64,000 nucleotides of DNA from positions 162,187 through 226,186 of the forward strand of contig NZ_NKUF01000001.1 of NCBI RefSeq assembly GCF_003206495.1. Direction: 5' to 3'. This DNA comes from Gluconacetobacter entanii (GTDB lineage: Bacteria; Pseudomonadota; Alphaproteobacteria; Acetobacterales; Acetobacteraceae). The first letter of the stretch is position 1. The number at the start of each line of letters is the position of its first letter. The translations under genes and the position numbers were made by a program. The notes below the pieces were generated by a model. That model was not told where the DNA came from. It made no database searches and saw only the letters and a list, made by a program, of their open reading frames with translations. Positions 20,686-29,259 of this stretch are shown one piece after another.

Positions 20686-21467
20686 TGCGCGCCGCGGCAG
20701 ATGAAGGGCGGATTGCGCCACCCCGCCTTGCCATAGGCCAGCGGCGTGCCGTCGAATTCGGTGATGCTGCCGCCTGCCTCCTCCAGCACGGCCTGCGGGG
20801 CCGCGGTGTCCCATTCCATCGTCGGGCCAAGGCGGGGATACAGGTCCGCCACCCCTTCGGCCACACGGATGAACTTCACCGCCGATCCGATGTTGCGGAT
20901 GCTGGCGACGGGCTGGCGCGACAGCAGGTCCTTCAGGCGCGGGTCATCGGCGTAATGGCGTGATGCCAGCACGTCCAGCCCCGCCGCGGGTGCGGTGCGG
21001 GCATGGATCGGGTGCTGCCCGGATTCGTCACGCCGCCACGCGCCATGGCCGATCCGCCCGGCATAGACCTGGTGATACGCCGGCAGCGCCACGGCGCCGA
21101 GGATCGCGCGACGGTCGCGCACCAGCCCGATATTGACGGTGAAATCCTCCCGCCCCGCCGCGAATTCCCGCGTCCCGTCCAGCGGATCGACCAGCCAGTA
21201 GGTCCGGTCGGTCTCCACCTCGATCCCCGCCGCCGCTTCTTCCTCGGCAATGACGGGAATGGACGGGGCGGCGGCCCGCAGCCCGGCAAGGATATGCGCC
21301 TCCGCCGCGTGGTCGGCCTCCGTCACGGGGGAATCATCTGTCTTGGTGTGCGTGATGAACCCGCGTGCGCGGATGTCGCGGATCAGGGCTGCGGCCTCCG
21401 TCGCAAGACGGACCGCCAGATCGAGCAGGGCCTGATCGTCGGGGGCGTGCAAGGATGGTATGTTCAT
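20682..21467 (-). CDS. cysQ: 3'(2'),5'-bisphosphate nucleotidase CysQ
   Basis: Removes the 3' phosphate from PAP, a by-product of sulfate assimilation and some acyl-carrier reactions. The 261-residue protein belongs to the lithium-sensitive inositol-phosphatase superfamily. Metal-binding motifs are present: the acidic EEEAAAG, DPLDGTREFAAG, and the C-terminal EWDTAAPQAVLEEAGG. It is coupled to the downstream tsaC by a 4-bp overlap. It diverges from pepA, with a 209-bp gap between the two starts. Confidence 0.93.
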   Translation of the reverse strand: MNIPSLHAPDDQALLDLAVRLATEAAALIRDIRARGFITHTKTDDSPVTEADHAAEAHILAGLRAAAPSIPVIAEEEAAAGIEVETDRTYWLVDPLDGTREFAAGREDFTVNIGLVRDRRAILGAVALPAYHQVYAGRIGHGAWRRDESGQHPIHARTAPAAGLDVLASRHYADDPRLKDLLSRQPVASIRNIGSAVKFIRVAEGVADLYPRLGPTMEWDTAAPQAVLEEAGGSITEFDGTPLAYGKAGWRNPPFICRGAQ

Positions 21468-21676
21468 GCAGATGGCATTAGCTTACTCATGCCGCGCCGT
21501 CATGCGTTTATGCGATGCGACATGCAATCACCCGCCGCGGCGGGGCCTGTCCGGCGTGTGCGCCATCGTGGCGCGGGGGAAGGCTTTCCCCGGCGTATCA
21601 GGGGCCTGTGCGTGCCCCGCGCGTGATTTTGCGTCATGCGTGGTCTGTTGGTTTTCTCAAGCGGAGCGACTGCTTC

Positions 21677-23146
21677 ATGCTCGATACCGGTTTTTCTGAG
21701 TCCCGCCTGCCGCACGAAGGCGTGCTGGCGATTCTGGCGCCATCCGACGGGGCGCCTTCCGCGCTGTATGCGCAGGCGGATGCGGCGACGGATGGTGCGC
21801 TGTCGCGCGCGGCGAAGGCGGCGGATTTCTCCTTCGCGGCAAAGGCGTCGTGTGTCGTGCTCGCCCCCGGTGCGGGGCTGGATCGCGTGGTCCTCATCGG
21901 CCTTGGCCCGCGCGACGCGATTGACGCGCGCGTGGCCGAACAGGCGGGCGGGACTGTCGCCTCCGCGCTGGGCAAGGTCGCGGCGCGGGCCACGGTCGCG
22001 CTCGATACGCTGCCCGGCGGGCTTGCGGCGCATGTCGCCCTCGGGGCGGTGCTGGGGGCCTACCGCTTTGACTCCTACCGCACCACCTGGCGCGAGGGCG
22101 AGGCATGGAAGCTCGAAGGGCTGGAATTCCTGGGCACCGACGTCGCCGGGGCGCAGGCGGCATGGACGTCGCTGTCGGCGGTGGCGCGTGGCGTGCTGCT
22201 GTGCCGTGACCTGGTCAACGAACCGGCGAACATGCTGCGTCCCGACACGTTCGAGGCCCGCATCACAAAGCTGCGTGACCTTGGGGTGGAGGTCGAGGTG
22301 CTCGACCGCGAGGCGATGCACAGGCTTGGCTTCGGCGCGCTGCTTGGCGTGGGACAGGGCAGTTCCGTGCCGCCGCGCACCGTCATCATGCGCTGGAACG
22401 GCGGGGCGGAAGGCGAGGCCCCGGTGGCCTTCATCGGCAAGGGCGTGACCTTCGATTCGGGTGGCATCTCCATCAAGCCCGCGGGCGGCATGGAGGAAAT
22501 GAAGACCGACATGGGGGGCGCCGCCGCCGTGGTCGGCACCATCGCCGCACTGGCGGGGCGCAAGGCGCGGGTCAATGCCGTGGGTGTCGTGGGACTGGTG
22601 GAAAACATGCTGTCGGGCGATGCGCAGCGGCCGGGCGACGTGGTGCGTACCGCGTCGGGCCAGACGGTCGAGGTGCTCAACACCGACGCCGAAGGCCGCC
22701 TGGTCCTGGCCGATGTGCTGTGGTACGCGCAGGACCGGTTCAGGCCGCGCTTCATGGTTGACCTCGCCACCCTGACGGGCGCGATCGTCGTCAGCCTTGG
22801 CAACGAACGCGCGGGCCTGTTCTCCAACGACGATACGCTGGCGCAGCAGCTTGCGACGACGGGCGAGGGCGTGGGCGACAGGCTGTGGCGCATGCCGATG
22901 TGCGCGTCCTACCTTGAACTGCTGCGCTCTGACATCGCGGACCTCAAGAACATTGGCGGCCGCGCGGGCGGGTCGATCACGGCGGCGAAATTCCTCGAAT
23001 GTTTCGTCAACAAGGTGCCGTGGGCGCACCTCGACATCGCGGGCACGGCGTTCGCGCACAAGGGGACGGCCTGCGTGCCGAAGGGGGCGACGGGCTTTGG
23101 CGTGCGCCTGCTCGATGCGCTCGTGCGTGAACATTACGAAGGCTGA
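21677..23146 (+). CDS. pepA: Leucyl aminopeptidase (M17 family)
   Basis: Two-metal cytosolic aminopeptidase that trims N-terminal residues from peptides; family members also bind DNA. At 489 residues it has the variable N-terminal domain and the catalytic C-terminal domain, with metal ligands in GKGVTFDSGGISIKP, EEMKTDMGGAA and NTDAEGRLVLADVL. The start at 21677 (MLDTGFSESRLPHEG) is preferred over an open frame extending 54 codons upstream, because the extension does not look like coding sequence. It is followed by holC, the common pepA-holC order. Confidence 0.94.
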   Translation: MLDTGFSESRLPHEGVLAILAPSDGAPSALYAQADAATDGALSRAAKAADFSFAAKASCVVLAPGAGLDRVVLIGLGPRDAIDARVAEQAGGTVASALGKVAARATVALDTLPGGLAAHVALGAVLGAYRFDSYRTTWREGEAWKLEGLEFLGTDVAGAQAAWTSLSAVARGVLLCRDLVNEPANMLRPDTFEARITKLRDLGVEVEVLDREAMHRLGFGALLGVGQGSSVPPRTVIMRWNGGAEGEAPVAFIGKGVTFDSGGISIKPAGGMEEMKTDMGGAAAVVGTIAALAGRKARVNAVGVVGLVENMLSGDAQRPGDVVRTASGQTVEVLNTDAEGRLVLADVLWYAQDRFRPRFMVDLATLTGAIVVSLGNERAGLFSNDDTLAQQLATTGEGVGDRLWRMPMCASYLELLRSDIADLKNIGGRAGGSITAAKFLECFVNKVPWAHLDIAGTAFAHKGTACVPKGATGFGVRLLDALVREHYEG

Positions 23147-23203
23147 CCGGGGGCGGGTGGCATGGCTGCCGCCCGCTACGGACAGGCCTGCGGAAGGAAC
23201 TTC

Positions 23204-23647
23204 ATGGCGGAGGTCGGTTTTTATCACCTGACGCGTTCCACGCTGGAGCAGGCGCTGCCTGCCCTGCTCGGGCGGACGCTTGACGCCGGCCGCCGCGCGG
23301 TCGTGCGCTGCGGGGACGAGGGCCGGGTCAAATGGCTCGACGATGCCCTGTGGCGCGCCACCGACCCGGTCTGGCTGCCGCATGGCACCCGCGCGCTGGG
23401 CCATGAAAGCTGGCAGCCGATCTGGCTGACGGCGGGGGAGGACGTGCCCAACGGCGCGACCTTCCTGTTCCTGATTGATGGCATGTCGGCTGATGGCATG
23501 GGCGATTTCGAGCGGGTGTTCGACCTGTTCGACGGCCATGACGAAAATGCCGTCGCGGCGGCACGGCAGCGCTGGAAGGCATGTCGCGAGGCGGGGCACA
23601 CCCTGACCTACTGGCAGCAGCAGGCGAAGGGGTGGACGCGTCGGTAA
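23204..23647 (+). CDS. holC: DNA polymerase III chi subunit
   Basis: Chi links the clamp loader to single-strand-binding protein. The start at 23204 (MAEVGFYHLTRSTLEQALPA) follows AAGGAAC and gives 147 residues, typical of the family. Characteristic segments are LLGRTLDAGRRAVVRCGDEG and LWRATDPVWLPHGT, with the conserved PIWLT strand in the middle. It lies 57 bp after pepA and is probably co-transcribed with it. Confidence 0.93.
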   Translation: MAEVGFYHLTRSTLEQALPALLGRTLDAGRRAVVRCGDEGRVKWLDDALWRATDPVWLPHGTRALGHESWQPIWLTAGEDVPNGATFLFLIDGMSADGMGDFERVFDLFDGHDENAVAAARQRWKACREAGHTLTYWQQQAKGWTRR

Positions 23648-23668
23648 TCCCTGCACCGAGGCAGGGAT
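23647..23668 (+). terminator. Hairpin directly after holC
   Basis: A perfect 8-bp stem, ATCCCTGC (23647-23654) with GCAGGGAT (23661-23668), starts at the last base of the holC stop codon. A second inverted repeat, ATGACC/GGTCAT (23667-23692), follows. There is no run of T, so it may only stabilise the transcript end or act as a weak terminator. Confidence 0.4.
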
Positions 23669-23734
23669 GACCCACGGGGCCATGGCGGTCATGGCCCGCA
23701 GGCGGCAGACCATGGCAAGGAAAGGCCGCGCAGC

Positions 23735-24586
23735 ATGAAGAACGTTACATTCCCCGATGGCATCACGGTTCCCGCGCTGGGAATGGGGACATGGAACCTC
23801 GGGGATGACGAGGCGCGTCGCGATGCGGAAATCCGCAGCATCCGCATGGGGCTCGATGCGGGCCTGCGGGTTGTCGATACGGCGGAAATGTATGGCTCCG
23901 GCCGGTCCGAACGCCTGGTGGGACAGGCGATCGCCGGGCGGCGCGACGACGTGTACCTTGTGGACAAGGTCCTGCCCTCCAATGCCTCACGCGATGGAGT
24001 GCGCAAGGCCTGCGCGGCGTCGCTGAAGCTGCTGGGCACGGACCATCTGGACCTCTACCTCCTGCACTGGCGCGGTTCGATCCCGCTGGAGGAGACCGTG
24101 GCGGGGTTCGAGGACCTGAAACGCGCGGGCATGATCCGGGCGTGGGGCGTGTCCAATTTCGATGTCGATGACATGCGCGAACTGGCGCGGATCCACACGC
24201 CGGACCCGTGCTGCGCCAACCAGATCCTCTACAGCCTCGATTACCGTGGCGTGGAATATGACCTGCTGGCCCATGACCGGGCACAGGGGATCGTGACCAT
24301 GGCCTATTCCCCGCTGGGGCAGGGGGGCGAACTGCTGCGCGCCCCGGTGCTGAAGCGGGTGGCGGCGCGGCACGAGACCTCGCTTGGCCCGGCAACGCCC
24401 GCGCAGGTCGCGCTGGCATGGGTGCTGCGGCAACCCGGCGTGCTTGCGATTCCCAAGGCGGGGTCGCCCGCGCACCAGCGCGAAAACATGGCGGCGGTCG
24501 AACTGGAGTTGACGAAAGCCGATCTGGCGGAGATTGATGATGCAATCCCGCCGCCGCATCGCAAGGTCTCCCTTGCGATGATCTGA
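23735..24586 (+). CDS. Aldo/keto reductase
   Basis: NADPH-dependent carbonyl reductase with a TIM-barrel fold, 283 residues. Catalytic tetrad regions are visible: Asp and Tyr in VVDTAEMYGSG, Lys in YLVDKVLPS, His in DLYLLHWRGSIP. The cofactor loop GVLAIPKAGSPAHQRENMAA is near the C-terminus. It belongs to the bacterial AKR group often called 2,5-diketo-gluconate reductase-like or YeaE-like; the substrate is not predictable. It stands alone between holC and the hyf-like operon. Confidence 0.9.
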   Translation: MKNVTFPDGITVPALGMGTWNLGDDEARRDAEIRSIRMGLDAGLRVVDTAEMYGSGRSERLVGQAIAGRRDDVYLVDKVLPSNASRDGVRKACAASLKLLGTDHLDLYLLHWRGSIPLEETVAGFEDLKRAGMIRAWGVSNFDVDDMRELARIHTPDPCCANQILYSLDYRGVEYDLLAHDRAQGIVTMAYSPLGQGGELLRAPVLKRVAARHETSLGPATPAQVALAWVLRQPGVLAIPKAGSPAHQRENMAAVELELTKADLAEIDDAIPPPHRKVSLAMI

Positions 24587-24696
24587 GCCATGACCTGAGT
24601 GCCCGGGCATGGCCGTGACGGGGTGGGCCGTCGTCACCATGCCGCGCGGGAGCAGGTCGGATCATCAGCACTACACTCCTTGTCGTTCTGGGCGCG

Positions 24697-26499
24697 ATGC
24701 TTGCCTGTGCGCTTGCGCCGCGGGCGTGGCCCGCCACACGCGCGACCTGCGCGCCGCTGCTGCGCGTGGGGTGGGTGGTTGTCATGGTGGCGGTGCTGGC
24801 GGCCGAACTGCCCGGCCTGCCGGGGCATGTCGTGGCATCCGGGGGGATGCGACCCCTGCTGGCGATGTTCCATCCCGACCCGCTGGCGCTTCTGGCGCTG
24901 CTGCTGGTGGCGCTTGTGGGGCTGTATGCGGGGCAGGGGGGCGCGCTGGCGTGCATCGCCGCCGCGTTCGCCGTGGCGGGTGGCCCGCTGGTGTCGGGCC
25001 TGGCCGGGGCGTGCGTCATTGTCGCGCTGCATGATGACGCGGCATGGCGCGGGCGCGGGACCGGGGGGCTTCTTGGCATGGCGCTGCTGTCGATGCTCGA
25101 TCCCATCGGCAATGGTCCTGCCGCGTTCGCACTGGCCGGGGCGGGGGCCGCCTCACGCGCGTTTGTGCTGCCGGCGGTGGTGCTGATGGCCACGTGGCCG
25201 CTGCTGCACCTGTCATGGCGGCCCGGCGGCGGCCGGCGGCATGTGCCCGCGCTGCGCATGGCCGATGTCGCGGGCTTTGTCGTGGGCTGCCACCTGTGGC
25301 TGCGTCTGCTGGCCTGCTATCCTGATATTCCTGTCCTGTCCGAACGCTGGGGCGATGCGCTGGTGGCGCTGTCGGCCGGGCTGTTCCTTGTGGCGTCGCT
25401 GCGTGCGCTGGTGGCGCGAGACGTGCGCCGTGTCCTGTCGGGCCTGTTCGGCGGCACGGCGGCCCTGCCGGTCATGCTGGCGGGACTGGGGCTGGTGGCG
25501 CGGGCCAATGACCTTCCGGACATGCTTGGCGGGGTGGTGGCATGCCTGATGCTGCTGCTGGCGGCAGGAAGCATCGTGTGGGTCGCGCTGCTGGCCCTGT
25601 GTGATGCGATCGGGGCGGAGGCCGGGCGTCTGGTGCTGATGCATCTGGGGGGGCTGGCGACGCTGATGCCCCGCCTGTCGGCACTGCTGTCGGTCGGGTT
25701 GCTGGCGCTGGGGGGCATGCCGCCGCTGATCGGGTTTTCGATATCGTGGATGCTGCTGCGCCTGTTCGGCGCCATGCCGCATGGGGGAAGCCTTGCGCAG
25801 GAAATTCCCGTGGTCTGTGTCCTGATCGTCATGGGCGCGGCGTGGGGCGTGCGGCTGCTGGCGCTGGTGCGTCTGGTGGGGGTCGTGCTGTGCGGGCGGC
25901 CGCGTACGCCACGCGGGGCGGGGGCGTGCGATCCGCCGTGGCCGGTCCTTGGCCGGTGTGCGGCAGGCGTGGCGCTGGCCTGCGTGGTGTCGCTGCTGCC
26001 CGGCGCGTGGATCGCCCTTGCGCGGGCAGGCATGGCGCGGGTGGTGCGGCAGGCCAATGGCCCGGCGGGTGCGGGCGGGACGCTGTTTGCCCTGCCATCG
26101 CCCGATGGCGTGTCCGTGCTGGTGCCGGTCCATGGGTTTGTGCTGCTGCTGGTGGTCGGGGCCATGGTGGGGATGGTGTGGTGGATGCGCGGGGTTTCCG
26201 CCACGCGGCAGGTGGCGACATGGGAACAGGGCGCGCCGCCGGCCCCGCCATGGATGCCCTTTGGCGACCCGCTGACGCAGGTGGGGGCGGGTGTGTTCGT
26301 GCGCCTGCTGCAGGACATGGCGGGCTGGCCCGAAGGGGCTGCGGCGGGGCTGCGGCGGGCGCTGCGGGCATGGCGCGCGGGGGGACATGCCCTGCTGCTG
26401 CCCCTGCGGCGTTTTCCCGATGCGCCGGAACGCCTTGCGCCGCTGGCGCTGCCGGTCGGGGTCGCGATCGCCATGGCCATCCTGTGCTGGCTGGCCTGA
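24697..26499 (+). CDS. hyfB: HyfB-like antiporter subunit of a hydrogenase-related membrane complex
   Basis: A 600-residue, almost wholly hydrophobic protein with a dozen or more membrane segments and a long C-terminal extension, as in HyfB/HycC and Complex I NuoL. It heads a six-gene operon in the order hyfB-C-E-F-G-I, which is the main basis for the name. The lysines expected in the seventh and eighth helices (the KAGL and MIK regions of relatives) are not recognisable here (VLPAVVLMATWPLLHLSW, VAGFVVGCHLWLRLL), so normal proton pumping is doubtful. In-frame hydrophobic codons continue 12 codons upstream to an ATC at 24661 that sits 8 bases after GGGAG. Confidence 0.7.
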   Translation: MLACALAPRAWPATRATCAPLLRVGWVVVMVAVLAAELPGLPGHVVASGGMRPLLAMFHPDPLALLALLLVALVGLYAGQGGALACIAAAFAVAGGPLVSGLAGACVIVALHDDAAWRGRGTGGLLGMALLSMLDPIGNGPAAFALAGAGAASRAFVLPAVVLMATWPLLHLSWRPGGGRRHVPALRMADVAGFVVGCHLWLRLLACYPDIPVLSERWGDALVALSAGLFLVASLRALVARDVRRVLSGLFGGTAALPVMLAGLGLVARANDLPDMLGGVVACLMLLLAAGSIVWVALLALCDAIGAEAGRLVLMHLGGLATLMPRLSALLSVGLLALGGMPPLIGFSISWMLLRLFGAMPHGGSLAQEIPVVCVLIVMGAAWGVRLLALVRLVGVVLCGRPRTPRGAGACDPPWPVLGRCAAGVALACVVSLLPGAWIALARAGMARVVRQANGPAGAGGTLFALPSPDGVSVLVPVHGFVLLLVVGAMVGMVWWMRGVSATRQVATWEQGAPPAPPWMPFGDPLTQVGAGVFVRLLQDMAGWPEGAAAGLRRALRAWRAGGHALLLPLRRFPDAPERLAPLALPVGVAIAMAILCWLA

Positions 26500-26508
26500 C
26501 ATGGGGGG

Positions 26509-27477
26509 ATGGTGATGGGCGCGCTGGCTGTCGGGATGCAGGGACTGCTGCTGTCGGGGATGCATCTGGCGCTGATGGTGCTGATGGCGCCGGTCTGCGC
26601 GCGGTTCATCCAGTGGTGCCGGCAGCGCATGACGGGGGTGGCCGGGCCGCCCGCGCTGCTGTCGCGCTGGCGCATGATCGCGCGGGCCTGGTCGTGTCCG
26701 GGCATGCGCGCGGCGTCGGGCGCGCGGGTGACGGCGCTGGCGCCGTGGGGGGCGCTGGTGATGGCGCTGGTGGCGGTGCTGCTGGTGCCGTCCTTCTCGC
26801 TGGGCATGGCGGGGGAGGAGGGTTCGGACCTGCTGACGGGTGTCGTGCTGCTGTTCGGGGCGGGGGGTGTCCTGTGCCTTGTCGGGCTGGCCAGCGGGCA
26901 GGGACGCGAAGGGCGCATGGCGGCGATGCTGCTGGTGGGGATGATGCTCCTTGTGCCGGCCCTGGTGGTGGCTGTGGCCGTGCCGGAAATGGCCACGCCG
27001 GGCAGCACGGTTGCGGGCCTTGTGCGCTTCATGCGCATGGCGCAGGACAGCGCGGGCATACGCGGGCCGCTGGCGCTGGCGGGGGGCGCGTTCATCCTGG
27101 TCGGGGTGGACCGGGTCGCGGCAGGCAGCGGCCGGGCGTTCGATGGCATGACGGACAACCTTGCCGGGCCGGACCGTGCCATCATGCTGTTCGTGCGTGA
27201 CCTTGTCGCGCTGGCGTGGATCACGCTGGGCGGGGACCTGCTGTGGCCCGATGCCATCGTCATTCCCGATGCCGCCGGTTCGCCACACCTGTTCGTGGCG
27301 ATGCTGGTCGCCATCGCGCTGTGGGGTGCCCGCACGCTGTGGCTGTGTGGCGTGGTCGCGTGCCTGCGGACCTTTGTCATGGCGTCGGGACAGGTGGCGC
27401 GCCTGCGCGCGGGGCTGGCGCTGCTGTGCGGGTGCCTGGCCATCGTGCTGCTGTTTGCCGGTCGGGAATTCGGATGA
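26509..27477 (+). CDS. hyfC: HyfC-like (NuoH-family) membrane subunit
   Basis: A 322-residue polytopic membrane protein, about the length of HyfC/HycD, in the hyfC position of the operon. Relatives form the membrane foot that contacts the catalytic arm. The topology (about eight helices) and the QWCRQRMTGVAGPPALLSRW region after helix one fit the family. The acidic cytoplasmic loop usually rich in Glu (the VDNP and ELTMIHE region) is poorly kept (VDRVAAGSGRAFDGMTDNLA). It is 9 bp after hyfB and overlaps hyfE by 4 bp. The assignment rests on order and topology. Confidence 0.62.
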   Translation: MVMGALAVGMQGLLLSGMHLALMVLMAPVCARFIQWCRQRMTGVAGPPALLSRWRMIARAWSCPGMRAASGARVTALAPWGALVMALVAVLLVPSFSLGMAGEEGSDLLTGVVLLFGAGGVLCLVGLASGQGREGRMAAMLLVGMMLLVPALVVAVAVPEMATPGSTVAGLVRFMRMAQDSAGIRGPLALAGGAFILVGVDRVAAGSGRAFDGMTDNLAGPDRAIMLFVRDLVALAWITLGGDLLWPDAIVIPDAAGSPHLFVAMLVAIALWGARTLWLCGVVACLRTFVMASGQVARLRAGLALLCGCLAIVLLFAGREFG

Positions 27478-28037
27478 TGCTGGTCGTGCTGCTGGGGATG
27501 ATGGTGTTCGTTTCGCTGTTCGGCCCTGATGCGGGCGGGGTGATGCTGGTGTGGCAGGCGGGGCTGGCGGCGGCGTGCCTGCTGATGGTCGCATGGCAGG
27601 GCGGTGCGTGGCAGACCTGCCTGCCGGCGGCGGCCGGTGCGGTGGTGCTGGGCGGGCTTGTGGCATGGCACCTGCGCGCGCGCGTCCATCCGGTGCGCCA
27701 TGGGCATGCCCTGCTGCTGCGCCTTGGCGGCGGGTTGCTGATGGTGGCGCTGCTGTCCATTGCGGTGCCGCCGGATGCGCTGGATGTCGAAGGGCGGCTG
27801 GAGGTTGTCGCCGGACTGTCGGCCATTTCATGTGGCCTGATTGCCGCGGGTGTGGAGCGTGACCGCGCGCGTCAGTGCGCGGCGCTGGCCTGCGCGCTGG
27901 AAGGATGGCTGCTGCTGTCGGGCATTGCCGGGCGCGCGCTGCCGGTGGTGGTGGGATGCATGATGCTCGCGGCCATGGTGTTCATGATCCGCATGACCAT
28001 GCCGCGTGATCCCGCCACGGGGGACGGGGCATGGTGA
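27474..28037 (+). CDS. hyfE: HyfE-like membrane subunit
   Basis: A 187-residue membrane protein with about six helices, related in position and shape to HyfE, whose N-terminal part resembles NuoK. A glutamate within a late helix (ALACALEGWLLLSGIAG) matches the LENG-type glutamate of the family, so one membrane acidic residue is retained. Its start overlaps the hyfC stop (ATGA) and its stop overlaps the hyfF start, showing tight translational coupling. Confidence 0.62.
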   Translation: MMLVVLLGMMVFVSLFGPDAGGVMLVWQAGLAAACLLMVAWQGGAWQTCLPAAAGAVVLGGLVAWHLRARVHPVRHGHALLLRLGGGLLMVALLSIAVPPDALDVEGRLEVVAGLSAISCGLIAAGVERDRARQCAALACALEGWLLLSGIAGRALPVVVGCMMLAAMVFMIRMTMPRDPATGDGAW

Positions 28038-29257
28038 TGGGGGGGCTTTCGCCATGGATGTGCATGGCGGTGTGCTGGCCCTACCTGTCGGCTCTGGCGC
28101 TTGGGGTGCCGTCGCACGGGGGGGAGCGAACGCGCGCGGCGGTGCTGTCGGTCGTGGGACTGGCCTGCGCCGGTGCCTGGTGGGGCGCGCGCGGGATGTC
28201 CGTCCATGACGTGATGCTGCTGTGCCAGCCGGTCCTGCTGTGCCTTGTCACCATGGGCCATGTGGGCGGCGCGGGGGCGTGGGGACGCATTGATGCGATC
28301 ATGGCGCAGTGCGTGACGGGCAATGCCATGGCGGCGATCGCGGCGGATGATGTGGATGTCACCATCGCGCTGCTGGCGCTGACGGTGCTGATGCGTGTCG
28401 CACCGATGGTACTGCGCCACTGGCAGGCGCGCGAGGGATGGCGCTTTTTCCATGCGGGGGCGGCGGGCGTGATCGTGGCGCAGGCCGGGGCGCTCGTGCT
28501 GTCGCCGCTGGGCAACGGGCCGCTGGACGGGTTGGGCATGGTCCTGCTGGTGGCGGGGCTTCTGGGGGCGTGTGGCCTGATCGGGATGTCCCTGCCGGTC
28601 GGGCGGGATCAGGGACTGTGCATCATGCCGGTGATTCCGGTGCTTTACCTGCTGTCGGGGCCGGTCGTGTCGCTTGATGCGGAACTGGCGGCGATGACGT
28701 TGCAGGCCATGATGATCGGCATCGGGTGCGTCATGGTCTGGGTCGCGGCGCTGCTGGTGTGGCATGTCCGGATGCAGGCGCGACAGGCGCACGGACAGCA
28801 GGTGCCGTCGCACGATGCATGGCGCTGGGGGCATGTGATGGCGGGCTGGATCGGGCTTGCGGTCATGGGGGCCGGGGCCGGTGGCCCGGTGGGTACGATG
28901 GCCTGCGTCCTTGCGATGATGGCCGTGTGCCTGTGCGCGCCCCTGCGGGCACGTTTCGCGCCGTGGCCCGCGCTGCTGCGCCATGTCCGTTCCGGCCTGC
29001 CGCCCACCCTGCCATTCGTGGCGATGATGATGACGGTGATGGCGGTGGCACGGGTGTCGGTCTTGGCCATGGTCGCGCTGCTGCCGGCGCTGTGGCTGCT
29101 GTTTGTGGGGGCGTCGGCGGATCGGGGCGGCATGGGCGCGCGATCACACCCGGCGGAGACGCCGGGCGGTGTGCTGGCGCGCAATGCCAGCGCGCTGGCC
29201 CTGCTGGCGCTGCTGGCGGGCGGGCTTGTGGTCGTGGCGTATCCGGGGGGACTGTGA
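28031..29257 (+). CDS. hyfF: HyfF-like antiporter subunit
   Basis: A second antiporter-like membrane protein of the NuoM/NuoN type, 408 residues with about twelve helices. It is shorter than typical HyfF (about 500). As in hyfB, I cannot find the family lysines and glutamate in their usual helices; the region corresponding to helices seven and eight is LALTVLMRVAPMVLRHW and GAAGVIVAQAGALVLSPLG. It overlaps hyfE by 7 bp and ends 2 bp before hyfG. Confidence 0.62.
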   Translation: MVMGGLSPWMCMAVCWPYLSALALGVPSHGGERTRAAVLSVVGLACAGAWWGARGMSVHDVMLLCQPVLLCLVTMGHVGGAGAWGRIDAIMAQCVTGNAMAAIAADDVDVTIALLALTVLMRVAPMVLRHWQAREGWRFFHAGAAGVIVAQAGALVLSPLGNGPLDGLGMVLLVAGLLGACGLIGMSLPVGRDQGLCIMPVIPVLYLLSGPVVSLDAELAAMTLQAMMIGIGCVMVWVAALLVWHVRMQARQAHGQQVPSHDAWRWGHVMAGWIGLAVMGAGAGGPVGTMACVLAMMAVCLCAPLRARFAPWPALLRHVRSGLPPTLPFVAMMMTVMAVARVSVLAMVALLPALWLLFVGASADRGGMGARSHPAETPGGVLARNASALALLALLAGGLVVVAYPGGL

Positions 29258-29259
29258 CG

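Noticed and set aside
25213..27831. 872-codon minus-strand frame opposite hyfB/hyfC/hyfE
   Set aside because: Arg/His/Pro/Gln-rich antisense frame typical of very GC-rich coding DNA; the plus-strand genes have membrane-protein patterns and coupling.
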